Shown in pieces: positions 52,201 to 61,125 of a stretch of 64,000 nucleotides of DNA. Origin of the DNA: Haliclona indistincta (taxonomy: Eukaryota > Porifera > Demospongiae > Haplosclerida > Chalinidae). The notes under the pieces were generated by a model. The model ran no database searches. It saw only the letters and a list, made by a program, of their open reading frames with translations, and was not told where the DNA came from. The stretch is from contig OZ024790.1 of NCBI GenBank assembly GCA_964017065.1, forward strand, positions 374,701 through 438,700, in the 5' to 3' direction. Position 1 is the first letter of the stretch; every line of letters starts with the position of its first letter. A program made the position numbers and the translations under genes.

Positions 52201-54895
52201 ACGGAGATGTGCTGACACACTCACTGCATCACTCTTGCTTGAGCTGCACAAAGCTGTAAAGCTGTCTCTACTGTTCTTACAAGCGGGTGGAAACTGATTC
52301 AAAATTATTAGCACACATGTTCATTAGCTATTTAAAAAGATGTTGTTACTATCATAATAGCTTTGTTATAATGCTAGGCGTCTACTTTGTGTTACAGTAT
52401 TTCAGTGCAGGTTTGTTGCATGCTGGTTGGTAGCTTATTGTGTAGTACACTGAGTCAAAATACTATTTGGGCACTATAAGCTTTGTACAATGTAGTCTTT
52501 CCTTTACATTACTTAGAGTATGATACCATACAAGATCAAAGGCGCCGACAGTGCTCTATATTCCATAGTACGCACTGCCCATTGTTCAAACAGTGCTCTA
52601 TTTTCCTAAACCCATTGTTCTACAGTGCTCTATTTTCCACCGCAGTGCTCTATCTACCAGGTGTTAACATGCCGATATGCAGTGAATTTAATTACAAAAT
52701 ACATGCGATGAAACACAAACAACTTTCATTTTGATAAAATACTACAACAATGTCGAACAGAGACTATTCAGCGTCTTGAACAGCGATCAAAAGGCCAGAA
52801 GAAAGCTAGATAGGAGGGCCACGCCGTTAGCAATGTAGGTGACGTCAGGTTTATCCAGGGCGCTACAGCTACTCAAAGACAGGATGAAACCGGAAAGTAG
52901 CTACATGGCAGCGTAGCAAGTAGCTCGGCGTCACTGCTGATGTACGTTCGATGGATACTTTCATCCACGAGGTACGGTGAAGTCGTTCCTCACTGATTCA
53001 TGATTCCTTCATAGCTTTAGCCCACTGGTACTTAGATAAATAAGACACGTCTTCTTTTCTGGTGTTGAATTCTCTGCTCCTATCATATTCCCAAGTCGAA
53101 ATCACAGCGCTCTCGTCCACAGCTACCTTCCACCATGTGCTCGTGTAACGATTTCCGTATAATTCCGTAAATTCCCACAATGGTAGCGTTTATACTGGAC
53201 TGTCTTCGGCCTGCTAGCAGTATCCCTAATGGCAATTGTACAAGGTCACACTCTAAACCTGTTAAAGCACCGCTCTTCTCGTGCTCTACGCAATATAATA
53301 GCACTCGGAGCGGTGCTTTAACTAGTACATAGTGTTAGATTATTTGATAGACAGATAAAGACAGGACTCTATCGGCTGTACCAGCGAATACTGCCATACT
53401 TAATATAGTCTGAACAAATCAGTTTGTATGCACAAAACAATCATATTTCATCTGAAACACATATAGCATCACTGCTGTAGCCTTCCAACATACATGTTAC
53501 AATAACTGTCCCTCGCCGGATTGCAGTATACGAGCTCGTTGCTTATGCACATGTACTGTAATATCAATGCCAGTTCTATCACTCAATTTCTACCAATGAT
53601 ACTTGTGTTTATTCACAAGTACCCAATGTACATGTACAGTAATACACTGTACACTGTTACTATGACTCACATTATTTGTGGCATTAACTTGAGCTGTTGT
53701 TCTCTCAACCAGGTATTGTACAATGGCTGTGTGACCCGACCAAGCAGCCCATATCAGAGCAGTGTATCCATACTGCACATGAGAAGAGTGGATCAATATA
53801 ACACATGTACTTCTTTATTATTATCTTACTAAGGTGACGGATAACAGTTTGTCTAATTAATATTCACAAAAATGACTTTTTGTGTAAAATACGAGCATGT
53901 TAAAGAGATCTAATTAACATTTACGACACACGTGTTGCTATGGGTAGTCTTCCTGACAGCAGATCGTTATTGCAAGCACTTCTTGACTGTAACTCGTATA
54001 ACAAAGCTCAAGATGCTATCATGCTCAAGATATTATCGATAGTGCGGTCCATGATTGACAAGTCTTGGTATAAAACTCACCAGTGACGGCTTCGATAGAG
54101 CATTTCGCAAATAATAATTATGTAAATTAGCGCTATTGGTCTATCTTTGTCAACTAAAACATGACATTCATGGATATAATATCACAAATAGTGTGTTATT
54201 CGCAAAAAATTCTTCCGCTATATACGGTATACTGGTTTATAAATCAGTATAGACACCTCAATTCATAGTCTAACCCTTTTCTCCTTCACAGCAGTTCTAC
54301 TTAGTAGCTACACCTTTAATCAACCATGTGCATGTTAGAATCACAACAAAAATTAAATAATGTTTGTCTGCACTTGAGCTAACTGATTGAACATTAATAT
54401 TCAAAGATTTTCTGTCAATCAAAAATCATTGTCTAGAAATTGTCTGTCTAGTATACATACAGTATAAATTACAGTAGATTAGTAATAGTAGCAGATCTAG
54501 TACAGTACACTACACACAATGAGAATGGACTAGCTGGAGACTCACCGAACCCTTCCAATTAGGATCACCACCTCTCTCCACAGCAGAGCGAGCCTCCTCC
54601 AGTCTACCATGACAACAAGCATCATACAGCTTCCTATCCTGTGTGAGTAGAGCACACAGAGCAGCACCACTGACAGGTGATCATACCAACACTCTCACAC
54701 ACCCTCTCCACACACTACTGTGGTCCTGCACTATAATACACAGTAGTTCTGCTGCCTAGTCAGTAATACAGGCTTTATGATGCTAGTGTGTATGAGCTAC
54801 CTAACTAACACTGATTGTAGACTACAGACGACTAGTCATTACTAACACACTCTCTTACTCACCAGCTCGCTCTGCTGTTCCTTGGTTAGGCTCAT
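28381..54895 (-). CDS. ANK-Roc-like GTPase-death-domain protein, unit 2, intact
   Basis: Twelve exons fit with matching phases: 54863-54895, 54546-54638, 53671-53772, 50243-50344, 46811-46912, 43502-43603, 41277-41375, 39429-39501, 28983-31082, 28869-28925, 28750-28815 and 28381-28697. The coding length is 3,246 nt, about 1,081 aa. Order: short N-terminus, seven ANK repeats, Roc-like GTPase with C-terminal COR-like region, Ser/Thr/Pro linker, death domain. The last ANK exon (phase 1) joins the GTPase exon's 2-nt overhang in frame across an ~8.3-kb intron full of transposons. The architecture suggests a cytosolic sensor or scaffold that recruits partners through a death fold. No function is assigned. 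It shares a head-to-head promoter with PRPF31 copy 2. Confidence 0.82.
28983..31082 (-). CDS. Roc-like GTPase/COR exon of the ANK-Roc-death-domain gene
   Basis: 2,100-nt exon, open throughout. The N-terminal [17 protein letters not shown] leads into P-loop [16 protein letters not shown]. After a proline/serine-rich insert come [11 protein letters not shown] (switch II-like), [13 protein letters not shown] (G4-like THAD in place of NKxD) and FPINTRV. The remainder resembles a COR-type region ([46 protein letters not shown]). It ends with a Cys/His-containing tail ([30 protein letters not shown]). The acceptor is TCTAACAG and the donor GTGAGT. Confidence 0.85.
32109..34466 (+). mobile_element. 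hAT-family DNA transposon, complete
   Basis: 2,358 bp with 18-bp inverted termini (CAGACATTGCACGTGTAT). It is flanked by the 8-bp duplication TTCTGGCG (32101-32108 and 34467-34474). The empty site, with TTCTGGCG once, is preserved in the sister copy at 24797-24804. Subterminal repeats rich in ACACGA/TACACG occur at both ends. One intact transposase frame fills the middle. Confidence 0.93.
32286..34265 (+). CDS. hAT transposase with BED zinc finger
   Basis: 659-aa intronless frame. Residues about 45-95 form a BED finger ([12 protein letters not shown]...[10 protein letters not shown]2H2 spacing). The RNase-H-like core includes [11 protein letters not shown] and [15 protein letters not shown], with the conserved first and second aspartates, and an acidic insert (about 285-305). 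The C-terminal hAT dimerisation region has [18 protein letters not shown] and LNQRRTRTG. No stop or frameshift is seen, so activity is possible. Confidence 0.9.
   Translation: MAESDLEATITEEDMPEDSEQGTSSLVYEEVASGTDQLNESDRSVRIKYEVFFELPPKGSKKFLAKCRLCHHGKPYKYTASSKGNLLKHLRGSHSKKLDDHKKELLKQLSDTNQHTLHKDGTLVRCAATRSKPSEAFKKQDMILTCIVKNVCGRGGLPISVVEQSWFRAFMEEIEPRFQPVSRISVSTKLTKLYEEEKSRLLADIATSVVKKPNVTVDFWTGCDVRSFMGCTVHYISQNQLKSHMLFFVEVRPPHTSEVIKSRFEDELDNLGISCFRVVTDNASNMKHAFEEENEDEDDDEENDGESVEMDPLQQWTVKSLKFEGWIGCVAHQIQLVVNDGYNELKSYRRVQAIFAKVKAISALSRRSSHFAYSLEMKIPAPNDTRWNSHYKLHAHVLKHYGSINKSLQEVNKSELIISSTQIEVLSLIVEVMQYFCEATDILQGEGFPTFNQVIPVIDSLENALMQAKRDNAAVNALCERLLTSLRDRFQYLLSSDIHKVATALDPRKKLSFTDHQKPDKVFVFTSSVVILSIKSLLPSDSQPVQASTSTPSVNVEPTVKKSRLLEFCSTSTSDDPASVNDVNTELQIYLDQPRLDVHPIEFWTQRKITPLSTLALQLLTIPCSSAPVERLFSKAGIILNQRRTRTGSKKLEQLIFLK
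34620..37902 (+). pseudogene. Decayed Ty3/Gypsy-like retroelement, integrase before reverse transcriptase
   Basis: Pieces in order: possible gag (34800-35245, SAP-like [20 protein letters not shown] in one frame); integrase C-terminal part (35880-36190, [20 protein letters not shown]); integrase tail and start of RT in one continuous frame (36290-36640). RT follows (36640-37250: [41 protein letters not shown]). Last is RNase H (37420-37800: [28 protein letters not shown]). Frameshifts and in-frame stops (TAG at 37475 and 37625) show it is dead. No LTR pair was found. The INT-RT-RH order is unlike ordinary Gypsy elements. Confidence 0.8.
37903..38489. mobile_element. MITE with TTAAC...GTTAA ends, copy 3
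   Basis: Starts TTAACTCTTTAGTGAC and ends CCTTAAAGGGTTAA, about 587 bp. It shares long blocks with copy 2 (26814), such as GCTAGCTGTTCCAAACTAGC. It sits immediately after the RNase H remnant. Confidence 0.6.
39429..39501 (-). CDS. ANK exon, unit 2, adjacent to GTPase exon
   Basis: 73 nt, phase 0 in and phase 1 out ([20 protein letters not shown]). Twin of 229-301. Confidence 0.78.
40083..41083 (-). mobile_element. 1.0-kb insertion with internal poly-T, unit 2 only
   Basis: Flanked by TACAGG (40077-40082 and 41084-41089); unit 1 has the site once (near 911). It contains an ~42-nt T run (40230-40271) and a minus-strand frame (40622-41080). That frame starts with a basic, Arg/Gly-rich N-terminus ([24 protein letters not shown]) and then a Ser/Pro-rich stretch. 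On the minus strand the poly-A follows the frame, which suggests a retroposed origin. But about 150 bp lie beyond the tract before the duplication, so the class is unclear. Confidence 0.55.
41277..41375 (-). CDS. ANK exon, unit 2
   Basis: 99-nt phase-0 exon ([20 protein letters not shown] then GANIQLRDK), a textbook ANK repeat. Twin of 1119-1217. Confidence 0.82.
42619..42882. repeat. Conserved ~260-bp module block (representative copy)
   Basis: One of six near-identical blocks (about 2139, 4978, 42619, 44421, 49160 and 51730), each left of a 102-nt ANK exon. Both strands are open: 55-60 codons on plus after CTACCCAG ([20 protein letters not shown]) and about 87 codons on minus. I do not recognise either product. 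Duplication of the whole module is the simplest reason for conservation. Confidence 0.6.
43502..43603 (-). CDS. ANK exon of the amplified 102-nt class, unit 2, copy 1
   Basis: 102 nt, phase 0 ([20 protein letters not shown]). It differs from its paralogues mainly in the variable helix-1/turn positions, while the 3' half is nearly invariant. Confidence 0.8.
43914..44324. mobile_element. Harbinger-like MITE with TAA target duplication
   Basis: 411 bp. The left end is GGCGGCGATTACAC and the right end GTGTAAAAGCTGCC, an imperfect inverted pair, between TAA (43911-43913) and TAA (44325-44327). Unit 1 shows the empty site GAACTAAGCATC near 2040. The 3-bp TAA duplication is typical of PIF/Harbinger; the assignment is inference. 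Confidence 0.75.
44862..46113 (-). mobile_element. Hairpin-tailed element, copy 2
   Basis: Minus orientation. At the left end is a hairpin with two perfect 152-bp arms (44862-45013 and 45104-45255) and a 90-nt loop. Then about 0.86 kb of body follows. At the right end is a small palindrome (AGGGAGACACGGTAGTGTCT on minus). The body includes AAGATGGCGGCTAC, TCGCCTAGCGCCTTTACGCG and a CTTT repeat, as in copies 1 and 3. A basic 139-codon minus frame (45244-45663) ends within it and is unrecognised. Confidence 0.75.
46811..46912 (-). CDS. ANK exon of the amplified 102-nt class, unit 2, copy 2
   Basis: 102 nt, phase 0 ([20 protein letters not shown]). Just to the right, about 46997-47045, a conserved stretch reads [14 protein letters not shown] before GTGAGT, a possible extra mini-exon not needed by the frame. 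Confidence 0.8.
47441..48661 (+). mobile_element. Hairpin-tailed element, copy 3
   Basis: 1,221 bp flanked by TATT (47437-47440 and 48662-48665). The neighbouring module keeps the empty site (CATTCCTATTTTGTAGTAGG, near 50750). It starts with the palindrome AGGGAGGCACGGTAGTGACT and ends with a hairpin of two perfect 150-bp arms (48258-48407 and 48510-48659). Sequence identity to copy 2 is high through the body. A basic 71-codon plus frame (48093-48308) just before the hairpin is similar in its tail to the frame in copy 2. Confidence 0.8.
50243..50344 (-). CDS. ANK exon of the amplified 102-nt class, unit 2, copy 3
   Basis: 102 nt, phase 0 ([20 protein letters not shown]). Its flanks match the 46.8-kb module almost exactly, including the neighbouring [14 protein letters not shown] stretch. 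Confidence 0.8.
51149..51626. mobile_element. MITE with TACCGTAAATCCTTA ends
   Basis: 478 bp. The left end is TACCGTAAATCCTTAAA and the right end TTTAAGGATTTACGGTA, with several internal GACCGGCGT(T/C)TATTT repeats. TA at both tips is consistent with a TA duplication. The neighbouring module at about 49060 lacks it. Confidence 0.8.
52513..53325. mobile_element. 813-bp insertion of unknown type
   Basis: It splits the sequence CATTACATAGTG that is continuous at about 5760. TAC is on both sides (52510-52512 and 53326-53328). The left part has repeated CAGTGCTCTAT motifs. The right end has an inverted pair around 53262-53320 (AAAGCACCGCTC / GAGCGGTGCTTT). Two overlapping minus-strand frames (52998-53304) are unrecognised. 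Confidence 0.5.
53671..53772 (-). CDS. ANK exon of the amplified 102-nt class, unit 2, copy 4
   Basis: 102 nt, phase 0 ([20 protein letters not shown]). It is the counterpart of 6113-6214 by its flanks. Confidence 0.8.
54546..54638 (-). CDS. ANK exon 2, unit 2
   Basis: 93 nt, phase 0 ([20 protein letters not shown]). Twin of 11947-12039. Confidence 0.75.
54863..54895 (-). CDS. First coding exon of the ANK-Roc-death-domain gene
   Basis: ATG plus [10 protein letters not shown], then GTGAGT. The start was chosen because unit 1 and the inverted copy at 15317 keep the same ATG, length and donor. Confidence 0.7.
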
Positions 54896-55200
54896 GATCT
54901 GATGATGATATAGTCTGTGTACGAAGCAGCTAGCACAGCTAGCAACGAGCCGAGCTAGCGGCTACATGAAGAACCAGCACATTCCTTTCGAATACCACCA
55001 GCTAGCCCCGCCCCTCAAAAATTAACTGCGCATGTGCGAGCAGCGAGTACTATAACAACAGCGAGCAGTACTATAACTGACTTACTGCAGTAAAGAGACT
55101 GTAGTGATCACAGGCCGGGTACTAATAAGCTTAGTACATATACACAGTAGGCATATAGGGCGGAGCTTGTTGTATTCCAAACCTCGCCCATCTAAATAAG
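54896..55200. promoter_or_regulatory. Compact bidirectional promoter, unit 2
   Basis: 305 bp between divergent start codons of the ANK-Roc gene and PRPF31 copy 2. It is the un-invaded form of the unit-1 promoter. GC-rich CCCCGCCCCT and AGGGCGGAGC motifs are shared with unit 1; there is no TATA box. Confidence 0.55.
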
Positions 55201-56333
55201 ATGTCGTTAGCAGACGAGCTACTAGCTGACCTCGAGGAGGTTGGAGAGGACGATGACCAGCAACACGAGCTGGGAGATGAGATAATGGACGCTGCTGCTG
55301 AACAACTAGAGGATCTAGCCAAGATGGCGGACAAGTCAGTTAGGGCAGTAGCTAAACTAGGAGAGAGCAGAGAGGTTAGTGACGTCATGGTCCTGATATC
55401 AGTAACTAGGCTCAGTACAGTTCACTGAGGTCATGGACAAGGTACAATACTACCTGGAGAACCCAACTGAAGGTATGTGCCCCGCCCACAAATCACATTG
55501 TGATCACGTGATTGATATAGTGACGTCACGAGGACCAGTTGAGGCTGATCCTGAGTATCAGGTGATAGTGGACGCTAACAACCTTGTAGTGGAGACAGAT
55601 AATGAGATCAGTGAGTTATCAACATATCATTAATTTTGAATACGTAGAGAATGTCATCTTAAGTTTTAATTACTCGGGACTCATAGCCGTCAGAGGGTTA
55701 AGTGTTTAGGTGCAGCTTTGAGCAACAGCTTTGGGTAGCAGCTTTGAGCAGTAATTGCTGATACTGCACCACATGACAAAACTGTGCAGTAACCGTGTCT
55801 CGGGTATGTGTTCATGAGAACTCTAGTTCTTCATTTGAACCCGTCCGGGCATGCACTTATTTAAAATAGACTACTACATGAAAATGTCACTAAAATGTAC
55901 ATTCTACGATACATAAAGCACAGACGTAGTTCAAGTGCACAATATCTATCTGACTGCTCTAATAGTTGAGCATAACAAGTGTATATCATACCTGTCTCTG
56001 GGACAAGAGGTGAGAGTACTTTTGTCTTCATTGAGACACTGAGTGCTATCATACTGACAGGATTGTATTTAGTGTTATTGTTCTATAGATATCATTCATA
56101 AATATGTACGTGATAAATATTCCAAGAGATTCCCTGAGCTGGAGTCAATGGTGTACCTAGCACATGACTACATGAGGACTGTACAGGTGGGCGGGGCTTG
56201 TATTAATGATGACATCATAATGATGTAATGGTGCAGTTATTACAGAATGATCTAGAGGTGACTAAAGTGGATCTCTCTGATATCCTACCAGCTGCTACTA
56301 TAATGGTGGTGTCTGTTACTGCATCTACTACAC

Positions 56334-56434
<101 letters not shown>

Positions 56435-56927
56435 TCTTCCTCTCTCTCTCTCTCTATAGGCAGACATTAGACCAGGAGGAGCTAGATGCTGTATTAGAGG
56501 CTTAGCTTGTGAGATGGTTAGTAATGAACTATTACTGTAGTCACTACATGTAGACACATACTACAGGGTCTAGATATGTATGATAAGAGGATGAAGATAC
56601 TACAGTATGTGGAGTCTAAGATGGCGTTCATTGCTCCTAACCTGTCTACGATAATCGGCTCTACTGTAGCTGCCAAGATGATGGGTGAGTAGGTGTGGCC
56701 TCATGGTAGTTACCATGGTTACATTACTACAGGTGTAGCAGGAGGGTTAACAGCTCTCAGTAAGATGCCAGCATGTAATATACAAGTGCTAGGAGCACAG
56801 AAGAGAACACTTGATGGGTTCTCATCGACGGCCATGTTACCACACACTGGATTCATATATTACTCTGATATTGTACAGATGACGTCACCTGAGGTAGGTA
56901 CTGACACATTCATAGCACACTCTCACC

Positions 56928-56953
56928 CTCCCTCCCTCTCTATCTCTCCCTTC

Positions 56954-57050
<97 letters not shown>

Positions 57051-57070
57051 CCTCCCTCCCTCTCTCTCAG
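56928..57070. repeat. (CT)n tract, PRPF31 copy 2 intron 8
   Basis: Mainly pure CT with flanking CCCT, ending at the exon-9 acceptor. Confidence 0.95.
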
Positions 57071-57431
57071 GATATACGGCGTAAGGCAGCTCGTATAGTT
57101 GCTGCTAAGTGCACACTAGCTGCTCGTGTGGATAGCTTTCATGAATATCCTGATGGAGAGATTGGTCAGAGTAAGTGAGCTACACCACTAATGCTAGGAT
57201 ACTGAATGATGTGGTAATCTTGCATAGCTATTAGTGTAGTTATACTGACCCCAATACCATGTAATGACTCCCGATCATTGTAATAAGCTCCATACCTTGC
57301 ATTGTGTGTAGATCTTCGTGAGGAAGTTCAGAAGAAGTTTGATAAGTTACTTGAACCACCTCCTGTCAAACAGGTGAAGGCACTACCCATACCAGACGAG
57401 ATGCCCAAGAAGAGAAGAGGAGGCAAGCGGT

Positions 57432-57822
57432 GAGTGGGTGGGGGAGTGAGTGGGTGAGTGAGTGAGTGAGTGAGTGTGTGGGTGGGTGAGTGAGTGGGTG
57501 GGTGAGTGAGTGGGTGAGTGAGTGAGTGAGTGGGTGGGTGGGTGGGTGAGTGAGTGAGTGAGTGAGTGGGTGGGTGAGTGAGTGGGTGGGTGGATGAGTG
57601 AGTGAGTGGGTGGGTGAGTGAGTGAGTGAGTGAGTGGGTGTGTGGGTGGGTGAGAGTGAGTGAGTGGGTTAGTGAGTGAGTGAGTGAGTGGGTGGGTGGG
57701 TGGGTGGGTGAGTTAGTGAGTTAGTGAGTGAGTAGGTGGGTGAGTGAGTGGGTGGGTGAGTGTGTGCGTGTGTGTGGGTGGGTGAGTGAGTACGTAGGTG
57801 GGTGGGTGAGTGAATGAGTGGT
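57432..57822. repeat. (TGAG/TGGG)n repeat, PRPF31 copy 2 intron 10
   Basis: About 390 bp of GTGAGTGAGTGGGTGGGTGA-type repeats, three times the copy-1 length. Confidence 0.95.
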
Positions 57823-59063
57823 GTATCACGTGTGGCCTGTACAGGTTACTAAAGACCAAACAGAAGTACATACTAACAGACATCCGCAAACAAGCTAACA
57901 GAATGACATTTGGAGAGGTTAGTAGGTTTAGACTTCTTGCTATAATTAGCATAAAGCCGTGTGTCACCTTCATGCACTAATGTGTTCAGTCACTGTTGTC
58001 ACACGATGGAGGATGATCAGAGACTGAACACATTAGTGACACTGCCTCACCATCTCTGTATCCTCAGATACACGATGATGCTTACCAAGATGATCTTGGG
58101 TTCTCTACCGGTAATCTTGGTAAGGGAGGAGTGGGTGGACCTGTGAGAGGACCAGCTGCTGTTGATAAGAAGACACAGATATCAATATCTAAAAGATTAC
58201 AGGTTAGACAGGAATGCAGTGTTTAGACAAGAACTAATGATCCTACTATTACAATAATCCATGTCTACTTATGAACAGCTAGTACCTGTATCATTATGTG
58301 ACACATGTACATTAGACGTGACAAGGAATTTAAACACTGAGGCAAAGAATGGAGTGCAGTGTGCAACGAAATTTGTCAATATTTAATTTGTGAAAATAAA
58401 GTGTTTGACTACATTTGCATGATCACCACTCAAGGGCTGATCTAATCAGCCCTTGAGTGGTGATGAAAATAATTATACTGAAATGTAATGTTATGTACAT
58501 GTAATATACATAGACAACTAAATAAACCATATAGCAGGTCATTTTTGCTGGATTATTATACTATAACTTTCACCGAGGCAAGTGCCCAGGTTGCCTCGGT
58601 GAATCTGACATTAGTATCATGTGAATGACTGGTTTATCTCTAGCGTCAAGTCAACAAGGCTCAGGTGTATGGTGGTAAGACCTCCATCAGAGGAGCAGTG
58701 TCAGGCACAGCATCAAGTGTAGCCTTCACACCACTACAGGTACACTATAGTGTTGTCTGGATCATAGCTATGATGTAGTCTACTGTATTGGGATATAGCT
58801 ACTTTATATTGTGGTGGAAAGGAGGGGAATGGTGAAGGAAAGAGCTGTATTTCTGTCATACCTCCATGTAGGGTTTAGAAATTGTTAACCCTTTAGCAGC
58901 TGAGAAGAAAGTACAAGAGGTGAGTGTGCTGTGCTCTATTCAGTGTGTGTGTGCTGTCTTACCTATCACAGGCTAATCAGAAGTATTTTTCGGCAACTGC
59001 TGAATTCAGGAGCGCTAAAAACCAGAAATGAACACTCATAAAACTGCTACTGTACCACTATCA

Positions 59064-59592
59064 GAGAAGGAGATGTTGGACTGAGTGACATTGTGTAGAA
59101 GAGCAGTGAAGATAATGAAACAATGAAGATTGAGAAGAATCGCTAACGGAGAGGCTAATGTACAAAGGTACGGGAGAGATGTTGCAGATCGACTGACTCA
59201 TGTGTTCTCTCCTTCCCTCCCTCTCTCCCTCTTTCTCTAGATCCCTCCGTCCGTTCCTCTCTCCTTCCCTCTCTCTCTCCCTCTCCCTCCCTCTCTCTCT
59301 CTCCCTCCGTATCTTTCTCTCCCTCCCTCTCTTTCTCTCTTTCTCTCCCTCTCTCTCTCCCTCCCCCTCTGTCCCTCTCTCCCCCATCTCTCTCTCCCCT
59401 CTCTCTCTCTCTCTCCCTCTCCCTCTTTCACTCCCTCCCTTTCTCTCTCTCTCTATTTATAGAGAAAAAATATCGAAGAAGCTGAAACACAAGAATGTCA
59501 TTGAACTAGTTGAAGAGTTTGATGATCAGGAGAAACAAAAACTATATCCTCCATATACTGATGTGTGTGTTGCTGAGCTAGATCTAGACTGA
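59064..59592 (+). pseudogene. STK11/LKB1-like kinase exon fragment, copy 2
   Basis: Same two blocks as unit 1. Block a (about 59065-59174) has TGA stops where copy 1 reads Cys and Arg (near 59083 and 59127). Block b (59462-59592) still reads KKLKHKNVIELVEEFDDQEK and ends AELDLD. Between them lies a pyrimidine tract (59204-59458). It is more decayed than copy 1 and not functional. Confidence 0.68.
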
Positions 59593-60239
59593 CAAATATC
59601 ATAGCTTGTACCATCAGTGGTGTCACTAGGCTAGCTAGCAAGGGCTTTGGGTACATTATTATAAGATAATGGTTATCAAGACAATCACAGTGTTTTCTCA
59701 TGTGTGCGTTACATACTATCCTGCCAATGTCCCTCTCCTAGAGTACCATTGTCCCTCTCCTAGTGTACCATTGTCCCACCCCTAGCGTACCATTGTCCCT
59801 CTCCTAGCGTACCACTGTCCCTCTCCTAATGTACCATTGTACCTCTCCTAGTGTACCATTGTCCCTCTCCTAGTGTACCATTGTCCCTCTCCTAGTGTAC
59901 CATTGTCCCTCTCCTAGTGTACCATTGTCCCTCACCTAGCATACCATTGTCTCTCTCCTAACGTACCATTGTCCCTCTCCTAGTGCACCATTGTCCCATT
60001 GTCCTAGCTACCATTGTCCCTCTTCTAGCTACCATTGTCCATCCCTATCTACCATGTCCTACCTACCATTGTCCCTCTCCTAGCTACCATTGTCCTTCCC
60101 TAGCTACCATTGTCCCTCTCCTAGCTACCATTGTCCCCCTAGCTACCATTCTCCCTATCCTAGCTACCATTGTCCCCCTAGCTACCATTGTCCCCCTCCT
60201 AGCTACCATTGTCCCCCCTAGCTACCATTGTCCCTCCTC

Positions 60240-60402
60240 GCTACCTAGCTTGAGTGTGGTGTTAGTCTGTATTGGAACAAGAATCGTACCAGACCAGTTG
60301 CCATGTCTCCTTGAGTGGTTTGTTCAGGCCCTCCTTGAATGTCTGGACTGCCCTCTCAACTTGTCCATTGGATGCTGGGTGATATGGAGAACACTTCACA
60401 TG
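60240..60402 (-). pseudogene. Retrotransposon integrase fragment inside the minisatellite
   Basis: Minus strand reads YHPASNGQVERAVQTFKEGL, the HPxxNGQxER signature of Gypsy-type integrases, followed by KPLKETW. Only about 50 codons remain. Confidence 0.75.
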
Positions 60403-60945
60403 ACGTATCTCCTAGTGTACCATTGTCCCTCTCCTATTGTACCATTTTCCCTCTCCTAGTGTACCATTGTCCCTCTCCTGATGTACCATTGTCCCTCTTC
60501 TAATGTACCATTGTCCCTCTTCTAATGTACCATTGTCCCTCTCCTAATGTACCATTGTCTCTCTCCTAGTGTACGATTGTCCCTCTCCTAGCGTACCATT
60601 GTCCCTCTCCTAGTGTACCATTGTCCCTCTCCTGATGTACCATTGTCGCTCTCCTAGAGTACCATTGTCCCTCTCCTAGTGTACCATTGTCCCTCTCCTA
60701 GTGTGCCATTGTCCCTCTCCTGATGTACCATTGTCCCTCTCCTGATGTACCATTGTCCCTCTTCTAATGTACCATTGTCCCTCTCCTAATGTACCACTGT
60801 CCCTCTCGTAGTGTACCATTGTCCCTCTCCTAGTATACCATTGTCCCTCTCCTGGCGTACCATTGTCCCTCTCCTAGCTACCATTATCCCTCTCCTACTG
60901 TACTCTCCTAATGTACTATTGTCCCTCTCCCAGTGTGGCATTTGA

Positions 60946-61125
60946 CTCAAAGGTTTATTAAGACGACAGTACAGCAAAGGAAACATTACAGGAACTGACA
61001 CGTGAAAGGAACACACTTTTTATTACAGATCATAGACAGCCCTAGATACCTGTGACTAGCACAAAGCAAGTTAAAAATAACACCTTCAGTACAAACACCA
61101 ATAAATAAGACCAGTAGACACAACA
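60946..61125 (-). repeat. Solo LTR-like sequence inside the minisatellite
   Basis: Close relative of 26226-26432 (shared TACTGTCGTCTTAATAAACC on minus), with no internal retroelement sequence beside it. Confidence 0.65.
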
